DNA of 64,000 nt from Phorcus lineatus (Eukaryota > Mollusca > Gastropoda > Trochida > Trochidae), in assembly GCA_921293015.1 (NCBI GenBank), contig OV121084.1:21146960-21210959 (forward strand), read 5' to 3'. Position numbers and translations under genes: made by a program. Each line of letters opens with the position of its first letter. Positions within the stretch are counted from its first letter, which is position 1. Shown in pieces: positions 22,401 through 32,090 of this stretch. The notes below the pieces were generated by a model. That model worked only from the letters and a program-made list of their open reading frames with translations. It was not told the DNA's origin and ran no database searches.

Positions 22401-22750
22401 GAATTAAATCGATCATATGCTCAGTTCAAGTAATGATAAGATACATTATCTCCAAATCATGTATGATCTAGTTCAGATTATTAATGACACTACAAGAGTG
22501 ACACAGGACTCTATAGCACTTTGTTAGATATTATACTTACTTCCTCATTTTGGTATCGTACATGACTCGGGCGTCCTTACTCCAATTTGCAGCGACCCTT
22601 GTCCAGTTTTTGTTACATTAAAACTTGGGAAACATTCTATAAATGCATTTAAGAGAATAAGCTATGACTATAATCATGCAGATTATGAGGGGCTTAATAA
22701 TAGTATATCAATTACTGACTAGGACTCCGTGTAAAATGATGATATAAATA

Positions 22751-24242
22751 AACTCTTCAAAAAAAGAAACTTGACATTCATGCGAAATTGATTTTTTCGA
22801 AACGGGTCAATTTTTTTCATGATACATACCTGTAATTTAAAGAAAGGCTTGCTCAATAGTGTAAATTTACTAAAAACTAAACGTAAACTAAAAAAGGTTT
22901 ACGTTGTGTTCAGGGACGAAAACGAGCGATTCGTCTAAATGCATTTTCTGCCAAAGCACGTGCAGCATGGAATCATAAAGGTTTACATGGAGACACGTCT
23001 GCTTTAGGGGTATAAAAAGCCATATCAGCCGCTGTTCATTCAGACTACACAACATCGGTACAGCGACCTAAAGAATGCCAAGACTGAACAGAGCGCAACG
23101 CAACAACGCTATTGGCAGACTGCAAGCAGGAGCGACGCAGCGAGATGTTGCAACACACTTTGGCGTGTCCAGACAGACCATCTCTTCATGGTGGACCCGT
23201 TTCAACACCCGAAACAGCGTTGATGATAGGCCAAGGTCAGGCAGACCAAGGGTGACTACTCGGGCCCAAGATCGGTACATCCGACTGCTCCACCTTCGGG
23301 AACGCACCAGGACAGCAACGTCATCAACAACGCAGATACCAGGCCTGCGTCGAATTTCCGACCAAACGGTACGCAACAGGCTGAGAGAGGCTGGACTTTT
23401 TCCACGACGACCGGTTCGACGTCCCGTTTTAACGCAACGTCATCTGGCGGAACGTCTCCAGTGGTGTCAACAGAGGATGAGATGGGCACGTGCAAGGTGG
23501 AGAAAAGTTCTCTTCACTGATGAGTCCCGTTTTTCTGCTTCGACGAAGTGATGTACGAGCACGTGTATACCGACGTCGTGGAGAACGTTATGCTGCCAAC
23601 TGTGTTCAGGAGGTTGTCCCATTTGGAGGTGGGAGTGTCATGGTGTGGGCCGGGATTCGTCACGGTGTTAGGACACCCCTTGTGCATGTTGTGGGTAACC
23701 TCACAGGAGTACGGTATAGGGACTTGATCCTACAGCCTTACGTTATTCCTCACGTCAACGTCCATGGTGGTCTTTCAGCAGGACAATGCTCGACAACATG
23801 TTGCACGTGTTTGTCAAGACTTTTTACAGCGTAACAATGTCCAGACATTGCCATGGCCAGCCAGGTCACAAGATTTGTCACCAATTGAGCATCTCTGGGA
23901 CGAACTGGATCGACGCGTGCGCAGAAGGAATCCACCACCACAAACACTTCCAGGACTTCTTGCAGCACTTCTGCACGAATGGCAGAACATTCCACAGGCT
24001 GTGATTGACAACTTGATTGCATCCATGGGTCGTCGGTGCCAAGCAATAATCAATGCCAATGGTGGCCATACCCGATACTGACATTTGTGCACCCCTGTGA
24101 TGTTTAAACACGTGTACACCTGTGCATTTCAAGATGATGCTTATTCTGAATAAAATTTACTGAACAGAGATCTTCAAACAGCGTTTTAGTTTTCATTTCA
24201 ATGTTTTGAAAGTCAGTGTCAAGTTTCTTTTTTTTAAGAGTT
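22751..24242 (+). mobile_element. Tc1-like transposon, 1.49 kb, TA target duplication
   Basis: Terminal inverted repeats of about 26 bases start AACTCTTCAAAAAAAGAAAC on the left; the right end is its reverse complement with one change. The TA duplication is at 22749-22750 and 24243-24244. The element encloses one transposase gene with two frameshifts. It is inserted in the endonuclease/linker region of the CR1-like copy. Confidence 0.9.
23075..24081 (+). pseudogene. Tc1-like transposase, two frameshifts
   Basis: N-terminal helix-turn-helix ('GATQRDVATHFGVSRQTISS'), a GRPR-type linker ('SGRPRVTTR'), then the DDE nuclease: 'VLFTDESRF' (first Asp), 'VFQQDNARQH' (second Asp) and 'SQDLSPIEHLWDE' (Glu), of the D34E type. 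A frameshift in a T-run after 'DESRF' (about 23531) and a second near 23765 before 'MVVFQQDN' split the gene. All three catalytic residues are retained, and the C-terminus 'NANGGHTRY' is complete. It was a cut-and-paste transposase and is now inactive. Confidence 0.9.
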
Positions 24243-24244
24243 TA

Positions 24245-26007
24245 GTTCTACTAACGCGTTTACAAACACGCTCAGCAGTTTAATCAATGACTATATTCCA
24301 AATAAGGAGGTTGTTATAAGACCTCGAGACTGTATACGGATGAACGGATATCTGCGCAAATTAATGAGGAAGAGAAATCGTCTGCACAAGGTTGCCAAAA
24401 AGAAAAATACTACTTATTCTTGGGATCGCTTCAAAGTAGCTAAGAATAACGTAATTTCTGAAGTTAGAAAAGCTAAACGTCAATATGATTTAAAACTGGA
24501 TGATACAATCAAAACTGAGATGGGAACGAAATCGTGGTGGCGTCTAGTCAATAAGCACATTGAAAAAACATGCCGTTCCCACCTATCACTCATAATGTTA
24601 TTGTTAATGAAAATGCAGACGATATAGTAGATGTATTTAATGATTACTTCATAGATCAAGTCCAAGTCGATGAACCTGATATGCAACCACCTCTTCCTAA
24701 TTTCCGTGAAAATACATGAGATAATTTGTTGTCAACTGTAAATGAAGTCTGTGATATCTTGCTCTCGTTGAATACTAAAAAAGCAGATATTAGTAATAAA
24801 CTACTAAAGATTCTAGCCCGGTCCCTTCATAGGCCCATTACAAAGTAATTCAATCTATCACTGAAGTTATCACAATTCCCCGATATCTGGAAATATTTGG
24901 CAGTTGTGCCGATTCATAAAAAGGGTGTATTCATGATTGTAATAATTACAGACCAGTTGATTTAACTTCTTTTTTAGCTAAAAATGTATATTAAAGCATG
25001 TTTATAACTTCTTTATAATGAAATCATATCAGTCTGGATTTAAACCAGAAGTCTCAACAGTATACCAATTAACTGAACTTTATCACGTCACGCCAAGGCT
25101 TTGGAGGATGGTAAAGAAATCAGAGCAGTCTCTTGTGATATCAGCAAAGCGTTTGACCGTGTTTGGCACGCAGGGTTGTTAGTAAAACTTGAACCTGTTG
25201 GAATCACAGGGAATCTATTACATTGCTTTTAACATTATGTTAGTGATAGAAAACAGTTGGTAGTTATAAATGGACATAAATCAAACCCGAAAAGTGTATT
25301 AGCTGGTGTTCCTCAGGGCTCTGTCTTGGGGCCCCTTTTTTCGTGTCTGCATAAACGATTTAACAGATGGATTGGTAAGTAACGTGAAACTTTTTGCAGA
25401 TGACATCTCTCTATACCTAGTTATCGAAGATCAATTTCAGACCCAGACCCTGCTCAACAGTGACTTTAGACGTTTTTTCAGAATGGGCAAAACAGTGGCA
25501 GGTTAAATTCAGCCCTGAAAGGACAGACGCTGTGTTATTTTCAAATAAAACAAATAAAGGTCCTAAGCTTCAATTACATCTTAATATTACTGCAATTTCC
25601 GAAGTAAGGGAACATAAGCACCTCAGTCTAATTCTACAAGAAGATTGGAAATGGCAGAAACATATTGATTATATATTATGCAAAGCAAGTCCTCTAATAA
25701 ATTGCATGCACAGTTTGAAATATAGGCTGAATAGAGTATCTCTTGAAACCATGTTTAGATCATTTATAATGCCAATTTTCGATTATTGTGATACCATCTT
25801 GGACAACCGTACTAAGGAACAGGCTTAAATATTAGAAAAATTAAAATTAGATGCTCTCAGGACTATTTCAGGTGCTGTGAGAGGTACAAATCACGAAAAA
25901 CTGTATTCTGAGACAGGCTATTGCTTGTTAGCTGAAAGGCGCCACGTTCACAAATTATGTATGTTTTATACAATGGTAAATGAATTTACACCTCAATATT
26001 TATTTAT
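24245..26007 (+). pseudogene. CR1-like LINE linker and reverse transcriptase
   Basis: Reads 'KLMRKRNRLHKVAKKK', 'SWWRLVNKHIEKT', 'PVVPIHKKG'-like residues near 24900, 'ISKAFDRVWHAGLL' near 25150 and 'AGVPQGSVLGP' near 25300. The catalytic 'KLFADDISLYLVIEDQ' is at about 25385-25430, followed by 'EWAKQWQVKFSPERTDAVLF' and 'LKYRLNRVSLETMFRS'. Several frameshifts and a stop at 25826 break it. The last residues before the TIR insert are 'FYTMVNEFTPQYLF', which resume as 'NVSNMSSYNLRN' at about 26814. Confidence 0.85.
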
Positions 26008-26795
26008 GTTAGCGGCATAAGGAGAATCAGGCAGTAACGTTACTTCCTAGGCAATAAGACACTGCCTAGGCAATAATGAGAAAGACTAATTTAACCAGGC
26101 AGTAGCGTTAATGCCTTAGGCAATAACACTATTGCCTGCAATTTGGACTAGGAAGTAACGCTACTGCATAAAAGCTTTAAAAGTGTTTAATAGTTCGACA
26201 TGACAACACAATTGAGGTGACACAGCTTTTTTTTAATTTCAAATAGAATAACTTAGTTTATTACTTGGAACATGGACCAGAATAATGACATCTGCTGGAA
26301 CATTTCCGACCGCTTCTTTTACATTTACATCTTTGTGTCATGCATTTTGAGACTGATGTGCAATTGCATTTGTGCATGCCCTGACCATCAAACATAGGCT
26401 CTTTCCTCACTGCTTCTCTCAATGACAATGTTTTTTTGATAGAAATGTCATCTTCACTTAAGAGGCGCTGCCTTGAAACGCCAAATTGGCTTATGTTATA
26501 CATTCTATCAAGCATCCCCTGTTTAGTGGCAATTCTACAATAATCATTGTCATTTAATTCAACCACGAGACCATCAACATATGATCACGTCCGCCATGTC
26601 CAGTTTCTTTGTGGGCTCTTTCATGTATTCTAAACACTTCTATGAAACAGTGTACCCGAACAATCTCCTCGTTGCCGTCTCTATTTTGTCAATCAGACGT
26701 TCAATCAATAAATTAGGCAATAAGTTCATGCCTAGGTAGTAGTTTATTGCCCAGGAAGTAACGTTACTGTCTGGTTCCCCTTATTGCCGCTAACA
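26008..26795. mobile_element. TIR element with repetitive ends and a Cys-rich ORF remnant
   Basis: Ends match as inverted repeats of about 50 bases: the left begins GTTAGCGGCATAAGG, the right is its near complement, and both contain 'cagtaacgttacttcct'. The subterminal left region repeats 'taggcaataa' and 'agtaacgyyact' several times. The flanks are AT-rich and may show a 6-bp duplication (ATTTAT/ATATAT, one mismatch), which is weak. The insertion splits the CR1-like C-terminal frame. The minus-strand ORF inside suggests an internally deleted DDE-integrase transposon. Confidence 0.7.
26261..26566 (-). pseudogene. Cys-rich C-terminus of a transposon integrase-like protein
   Basis: A 101-residue minus-strand frame with a low-information first part. 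Its end is dense in cysteines ('CNCTSVSKCMTQRCKCKRSG', then 'CSSRCHYSGPC'). This type of CxC/RCKC tail is known at the C-terminus of animal integrase-like transposon proteins related to KRBA2-type genes. No catalytic domain is present, so the element cannot move by itself. Assignment to a superfamily is an inference from the tail only. Confidence 0.5.
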
Positions 26796-27029
26796 TATAT
26801 ATGGGTAACCCCAAATGTTTCAAATATGAGTAGCTACAACTTACGAAATTCGGTGAATCTACGATGCACTACCGGGAGTTTGTCTCATTTTAATAACTCT
26901 TTTCTCCCATCTACTGTTAAGGCTTGGAATTGGTTGGAATCAAATATTAGAAATGCTAGGTCTCTGTCACAATTTTGTTTGTTTGGCAGTCATTATGAAA
27001 TGTCAAATCGATCAGATTTCATTATGTAA
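26796..27029 (+). pseudogene. CR1-like LINE C-terminal region after the TIR insert
   Basis: Contains 'NVSNMSSYNLRNSVNLRCTT', 'FNNSFLPSTVKAWNWLESNI' and stops at 27029. This is the direct continuation of the reverse transcriptase frame that ends at 26007. Confidence 0.8.
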
Positions 27030-27059
27030 TGATGAATAGAATTCAATAATCTGTTGGAA

Positions 27060-27500
27060 TCACTTAATGAGAGAGATGTACATCCCCGTAGAACTGTTTT
27101 GATACTCAATCCTTTCAGATAAAAGAATGATTTCTGTCTCAATTCTATATATACATGTACTTATGGCATGTGAAGAAATAGTGGACAGCGTTTTCGACTG
27201 GGTGATACCAGGAACAGACCGTCCTTTCAATGATGTGTCTGTAAAACTTATCAGCGTTAAAGTTACAACAGCGGAGCTTAAGGCGAGAGTGGATAATCTG
27301 GCAAATTCTTGGACCATAGTTTAGATCGGAAGAAGAAGCTTTATTGCCAGCTCCTTGAACCGAATTTTTGAAACCGGATAATGTATCAATACTTTGCACG
27401 TCAGGAGTTAAGGAATTCCATAGTTTTATTGTATCAGGTAAAAACGATCTTGCATATAACTCTGTCCTACATTTAACTGTTCTTAAATGTTTTTATAACT
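27060..27500 (-). pseudogene. CR1-like LINE C-terminal fragment
   Basis: The minus strand reads 'CRTELYARSFLPDTIKLWNS' (27480 to about 27400), 'DTLSGFKNSVQGAGN' and 'CQIIHSRLKLRCCNFNADKF' with a poor CxxH/C knuckle. It is the same C-terminal region as in 3365-3913. It lies tail to tail with the plus-strand copy ending at 27029. Confidence 0.7.
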
Positions 27501-27679
27501 TTATTTGTTTTGTTTGTATAAGGAGAAACTTTTATATAGGCTGCCTTAGTCTGTTTGCTTATCATTTGTCCTTCTTGAATATTCTGTACATTGTGTATGT
27601 TGTGTATTACATGTTTTATGGAAATAAAATACTGTTTAAATCAATTAATTCAATCGACTGTTTAGAATACAAGTGAAAA

Positions 27680-28603
27680 GTTTTCCTAAACAGCTCAGTA
27701 ATTTCCAGGATTTTATCTTTATAGATTGGTTTGATGATACCTGTAAGCCACTTATTGGGGAAGATACCAGTGTCAAAAACAATGTTCATAGATATTTATG
27801 AAAACATCAATAGTCGGAGAAATGTATTCATTTACAATATTGTCAATACCAGGAGCTTTATTGTTTTTAAAAGTTTAAACACATGATAAAATCTCATCGC
27901 TGGTAATTACAGAATTAAGAATAAAGTTATTTCCAGTGTCGACTTGAGGAAAGTTATCATCGAAATGGTAATCAGAAGATGGATCATCATTTTAAGTTTT
28001 GAAAAAGTTAAAAAAAGATTAAATGTTTGGTGATTGATTTGAACCCGTTTTTTGCCTTACGATTTTTGAGTATTTGCCAAAAGGAACATGGGTCATTTTT
28101 CCATTTTTCATTTTTCTGAATTGATTTAATATGTTTCCAAGAATATTTTATAAGACAGTTTTTGTAATCTTTACTGGCATGTAACAATCGATATTTATTC
28201 GCAATCGTTTAGAATTTTGGTATATGGGTTTTGCTTCAAAGAATTTTCCACGTAAAATTTGGCATTGTTTGCCGAACCAGGGTTAATTGGTATGCTCTTT
28301 CATGATTGTCGAACTTTACCAGCTGTGGATATAAGTACACTGCTACATGGCATGGAGTGGGTCCTCAGTACTTTCATTTACAACATCAACAACAGACTGT
28401 ATAATTAAATCAGAGTTACCAACAGCTTGAACGTACTCACTCACACATGCTTTGTTCCATCTCCTGACCTCAGGAGTTTCATTAAGTACAATAGGAGTGA
28501 TGTTGTTATCTACACCAAAGGGCTTTGTATAGAATAAAACAGAAATTGGTGAGTGAACATCAGAAAACAATGGTTCAAAATCGTGCACTTTGAAACCAAA
28601 TAT
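27680..28603 (-). pseudogene. LINE-B endonuclease end and start of reverse transcriptase (3' part)
   Basis: The minus strand begins at the right edge with 'VHDFEPLFSDVHSPISVLF', the end of the LINE-B endonuclease (SDxH motif), then a linker ('VRRWNKACVSEYVQ'). Toward 27700 come residues like 'PNKWLTGIIKPIYKDK', the first reverse transcriptase block. The endonuclease is cut at 28603 by insertion of a CR1-like LINE, and its upstream part reappears at 31454. Several frameshifts and stops are present. Confidence 0.75.
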
Positions 28604-28966
28604 GGTTTAAACATATTATTATTCTTCAAAACTGAAACGGGATCGGCAAACAAGCAAATGCATGCTTATATAAATGCCGCTCCCTAACAAATATACAATT
28701 CCAAAAAAGTGACGTACATATGAATAATACACATACAATAAACAGAACACTATACGTGATTATCTTGGACACTTTATATAAAACAATAAATGTTTAATAA
28801 CTTATTTTATACCGCTGATATAATGCTGTTATAATGTTTCAGCAAGGCAAGGCACATAGAAAAACGTCAGTTGAATTTCGAAAATCTCTTTGATAGAGTG
28901 ATAAAATTTTTAACAGATTTCAATAGTTCAAGGTTATCCTCTTGCGATGACCCCGGGTGATAAAAT

Positions 28967-29938
28967 TTACGACAGATTAAACCCTTTTCGAAAGAAATAT
29001 GCATTTAGTCTTATGTCATTAAAATTTGGACAGGTGAGAAAGAAATGTAACGCGTCTTCAAAGTGATACAGAGCTATTGAATATAAATCTAATAAACCTA
29101 CATGTGTATCTCCATTAACACCTACACTCACGAGAGTGAATAATTTGGCAAAATCTTGATCCATAAGAAGTATTGAAGTAGATCTGGGTGGTGTTTTGTT
29201 TTTTAAGTTTATATTTGAACTCTCCCAGAGTTTTAGCATTTATATAATGTCAGGAGGAAGAGAGTTCCAAATGTTTACCGGGTCTTGGAGAAAAGAATTG
29301 GAACAGAGGTTGGTATTGCATTTGATAGCTTGTAGCCAAGAATTATTTCTCAAATTGTATCCATTTAGAGCATATACGTTTTCTGGGACTAAACTAGATA
29401 AATAATCTGGTACCAAATTATTAACTATTTTGTAAAACAAGTATAATTTCTGACGGCGGCGTCTAACGAAGAAATATTTGACTCAGAATATAATTTCTTG
29501 TGACTTGTGCCGCGAACAGCCCCGCAAATAGTATAGTTCTGATTGCATCCAAGTTTAATTTTTACAGAAGGTGGGCTTGCTCTTTTGTGCAATTATCCCA
29601 TATACATGACAAGAGAAGTCAAAGATTGGTAAGATGAATGATTTATACATTGATTGCAGTGTTTTTCTATTGAGGCGGTATTTAAAGATTCTGAGGCAGT
29701 TGATCCTTAGTTGGACTTACCTTTTTATAATACTTTCTATTTGACTATGCCACATAGAATTATTCCTAAATGTTTATGGGATGTGACATAGTTTATGTTG
29801 GTGTTATCCATAGATAATACTGGTTCAATATTCTGAGAAAGTTTACGAGTAAATTGAATTGAGACCGTTTTTTTCTGGATTGAAATCTACTTGCCATTCT
29901 TTAGCCCAGTCGGATATTACGTTAAGGATAACATACAA
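28967..29938 (-). pseudogene. CR1-like LINE post-RT region
   Basis: Minus-strand reading from 29938 gives 'ISDWAKEWQVDFNPEK', then broken frames, then 'MFYKIVNNLVPDYLSSLVPE', 'YNLRNNSWLQAIKC', 'NSFLQDPVNIWNSLPPDI' and a C-terminal 'DALHFFLTCPNFNDIRL'. The order is normal for the family. The copy has frameshifts and stops. Confidence 0.75.
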
Positions 29939-29999
29939 GTAACCGTACATTCGTGAAAAAGAATGTACGAGCCGCGAAGCTCCCAACTCGTTCACCGGT

Positions 30000-30150
30000 C
30001 ATTCTTAATGCACGTGCAACGTAACCATCTTGCCGGTACATTCTTAATGCACGTGCAACGTTACCATTTCGCCAGTACATTCTTAATGCACGTGCAATGT
30101 ATCCATCTAGCTAGTACATTCTTAATGCACGTGCAACGTTACCAGCTTAA
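30000..30150 (+). repeat. 39-bp tandem array, about four copies, each with TGCACGTGCA
   Basis: Units start at 30000, 30039, 30078 and 30117 and share 'cattcttaatgcacgtgcaa'. Each holds the 10-base palindrome TGCACGTGCA (30009, 30048, 30087, 30126). A fifth partial unit gives CACGTG at 30153. The array would translate as 13-residue repeats, but it precedes a TATA box and is more likely regulatory. Confidence 0.9.
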
Positions 30151-30202
30151 TTCACGTGCAAGACGTTTGAAACCGCAATCAGCTTGGGATTTGGTATAAA
30201 AG
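30009..30202 (+). promoter_or_regulatory. Putative promoter: five CACGTG sites and a TATA box
   Basis: Five CACGTG E-boxes at about 39-base spacing are followed by 'tataaaag' at 30195-30202. An ATG lies 30 bases downstream at 30232. CACGTG is bound by bHLH factors such as USF, MYC/MAX and CLOCK. The arrangement looks like a compact promoter, but transcription is not shown. Confidence 0.5.
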
Positions 30203-30231
30203 GAAGGTTGTCTTAATTCAACTTAGACATT

Positions 30232-30405
30232 ATGTATGGCAATTTTGTTGTTGAGTGGGAAGACATGGCCGAGTATCCACACTTCGAAGACATTTCTTCA
30301 GAGGATGATGTTGTGTTATCAAATAATGAAACCAATTCCCTTCCGGGGACCATCTCAAAATTATTATTGCTCAATTGTCCACATAGAAGCAGTAGATTCT
30401 TGTAG
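30232..30405 (+). CDS. Short acidic ORF after the E-box promoter, unknown function
   Basis: A 57-codon frame beginning 'MYGNFVVEWEDMAEYPHFED' and continuing with 'ISSEDDVVLSNNETN', acidic and Ser-rich, ending at TAG 30403-30405. It has no domain that I recognise. Acidic, Ser-rich N-termini are common in DDE transposases, so it could be the first part of a deleted transposon gene. The start is chosen because it is the first ATG after the TATA box. Confidence 0.35.
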   Translation: MYGNFVVEWEDMAEYPHFEDISSEDDVVLSNNETNSLPGTISKLLLLNCPHRSSRFL

Positions 30406-30455
30406 GATAATGTCTGATTGAAACAATACAATGACGTCACTGCTGTATTTTAATG

Positions 30456-31430
30456 CTAAATCGTTGTTAAGACATTGTTTGGATCATTTATAATGACATA
30501 GAGTGATGTGTCATCAGCAATTAGGCGTATGTTACTGTTAATGCCATCTACAATATCGTTGAACCACAAAAGAAGTTCACTTATTCCATAGCATTTCAAT
30601 TTCTGAATGATTCCTCTATGCCACACTTTATCAAATGCTTTGCTCATATCACAGAAAACTGCTCCTATTTCCTTCCCTTTATCTAATTCTTTAGCAATGA
30701 AATCATATTGATAAGTCAGTTGGTTTGAGGGTAAGTCTCCTGGAATAAATCAAGATTGAAGATTTGTCAGAAGACATGTTTAAAAACGCACTTTTCAAAA
30801 ACCTTGGCTACGCAACTGGTTAGCGCTACTGGTCTATAATTATTACATTCATTTATATCACCTTTCTTGTGAATAGGAATTACAGAGGCAACTTTCCAAA
30901 TATCTGGAAATATAGAAACATTTAATGAGGTATGGAAAAATTTGGTCAATGGCTTTGACTATGGCTTTGATATTACTTCGGCAGTGAATTGTAATAGTCG
31001 ATTAGTGATACCATCGTGGCCAATTGCTTTATTTACATCAAAGGAAAGTAGGATATCTTTTACTTCATTGGAGCACAATGTGGTCTTTATCTTTAATTCC
31101 GGTGAACTGCGGGTAGGATTTTCTACACTAGCCTGAGTGCAAAAGTAACTATTCATAATTGATACAATATCTTCTACATCATCAACGACTAAATTGTCGT
31201 GTTTAATGGGAAGGAATATCGTGTTGGTGCCTGTGCATTTCAAGTAATTCTTTACAAGAGCCACCAAAGTTTACTGCCGCGAGAGTCGTTTATTTTACTG
31301 TCAATTTGAGAGACATATTTTTTTTCGCTGTCCGGACAGTTGATACGATTTTATTGCGTAATTAACGAAAGGTTAACCAGTCGGAGGATCGATTACGTCT
31401 TTTGGCAATTTTATGTATAAGGTTACGTTT
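30456..31430 (-). pseudogene. CR1-like LINE linker and reverse transcriptase with palm deletion
   Basis: Minus-strand reading from about 31430: 'HKIAKRRNRSSDWLTFR', 'VKNYLKCTGTNTIFLP', 'AIGHDGITNRLL', 'FPDIWKVASVIPIHKKGDIN', 'NNYRPVALTSCVAKVFEKCV', 'MSKAFDKVWHRG', then directly 'NDIVDGINSNIRLIADDTSL'. The block AGVPQGSVLGPLLFLIYI, which should stand between them, is missing, so part of the palm is deleted. The catalytic ADD is present. Confidence 0.8.
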
Positions 31431-31453
31431 ACATATCAGTTTAAGCACTTTAC

Positions 31454-31640
31454 TTGAAACCAAATATCAGCGCTTGCTATTGCGTAATCAACAACGCTTA
31501 CACCTTTACCTGTAACTCTACCGATGCCTTTATCTTCAATGTTATAGGCAGCTTTTTCTATAGCCAATTTGGGCTCGTAGTATTTATCTACAAAATATGC
31601 CAAGGATTTGAACCTGCTCATATGTGTTTCTTCAACCAAG
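31454..31640 (-). pseudogene. LINE-B endonuclease, upstream part
   Basis: The minus strand shows 'GVSVVDYAIASADIWFQV', the penultimate endonuclease motif (compare 'KSVIDYVISSP' in the fuller LINE-B copy), immediately before the target duplication. Its continuation 'VHDFEPLFSDVHSP' is at 28588, across the inserted CR1-like LINE. Sequence further upstream is too degraded to place. Confidence 0.65.
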
Positions 31641-32090
31641 TGGGGAGCTGATAAATCTTCCCTCCTCCTCCTCTATAAAGCTCTAGTCTACTCAAGATTT
31701 GATTATGGGAGTCTTGCATGTATGAACGCAGCTAAGAGTCATTTAATCAAACTTGACCGAGTTCAAACTCACAATAACCAACACCAATTCCTGCAATGCA
31801 GGTAGAATGTTCAGAGCCTCCCCTTAAGCATTGCCGACAAAAATCAACACTCAAAACATATCTTTCTTTAACATCTTCCACCCACTACAAATCTGTGAAA
31901 GATGTTTTGAATGATTGCATTGAGTATGTCATTTGCGACTGGAGTCATGGGAAGTTATAATTACCTTTTGGTTTAGCTCTTCAACAACTAGCACAACAGT
32001 GCAATTCTAGATTTTTAAAACAAATTAAAATTAAAAAGTACGCTACTCATGGCTCAAGCGGCGCTAAACAATAACTTACTCACTCACAAG
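31600..32090 (+). pseudogene. RNase H-type LINE (I/Nimb/Jockey-like) fragment with SINE-like tail
   Basis: The plus strand contains 'WGADKSSLLLLYKALVYSRF', 'DYGSLACMNAAKSHLIKLDR', the post-RT block common to I- and Jockey-type LINEs. Degraded frames follow, and the segment ends with 'caagcggcgctaaacaataa' and 'cttactcactcaca'. The same kind of tail is at 43926-44000. It is dead, and the upstream RT and downstream RNase H are missing. Confidence 0.6.

Larger units (their letters stand above)
22555..27030 (+). mobile_element. CR1-like LINE host copy carrying two DNA transposons
   Basis: Removing the Tc1-like insert (22751-24242) and a TIR element (26008-26795) leaves a plus-strand CR1-like LINE. 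It contains the endonuclease end (22555-22750, 'TPICSDPCPVFVTLKL'), linker and reverse transcriptase (24245-26007), and C-terminal region (26796-27029). Reading continues across both insertion points with correct family order, for example 'SSLINDYIPNKEVVIRPRD' right after the first. The 5' half is truncated and many stops and frameshifts are present, so this copy is old and served as target for two later insertions. Confidence 0.8.
29939..30455 (+). mobile_element. Insert with E-box repeat array, TATA box and short ORF
   Basis: The CR1-like reverse transcriptase reading on the minus strand stops at 30456 ('DPNNVLTTI') and resumes at 29938 ('LNVISDW'), so this 0.5 kb is an insertion. It contains a 39-bp tandem array, a TATA box and a 57-codon frame, all oriented plus. 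The junctions lie near two copies of GTTAAG (29921-29926, 30466-30471), which could be a TTAA or 6-bp duplication, but the ends show no clear inverted repeat. This could be the 5' end of a larger element or a deletion derivative. Confidence 0.5.
28604..31453 (-). mobile_element. CR1-like LINE inserted in LINE-B, 14-bp target duplication
   Basis: The minus-strand copy ends at 28604 with the family tail 'tttaaacc'. It is flanked by the perfect 14-base duplication TTGAAACCAAATAT (28590-28603 and 31454-31467). It runs from the Lys/Arg-rich linker at about 31430 ('KRRNRSSDWLTFR') through the reverse transcriptase to the C-terminal region. It is itself interrupted by an insert at about 29939-30455, and lacks an internal part of the palm. 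The copy was 5'-truncated on arrival. Confidence 0.88.

Noticed and set aside
23068-23376. Minus-strand open frames over the Tc1-like transposase
   Set aside because: Antisense shadows of a well-recognised transposase.
29963-30199. 13-residue protein repeats ('FLMHVQR...')
   Set aside because: They arise from a 39-bp DNA repeat that precedes a TATA box. A regulatory or structural repeat explains it better than a protein.
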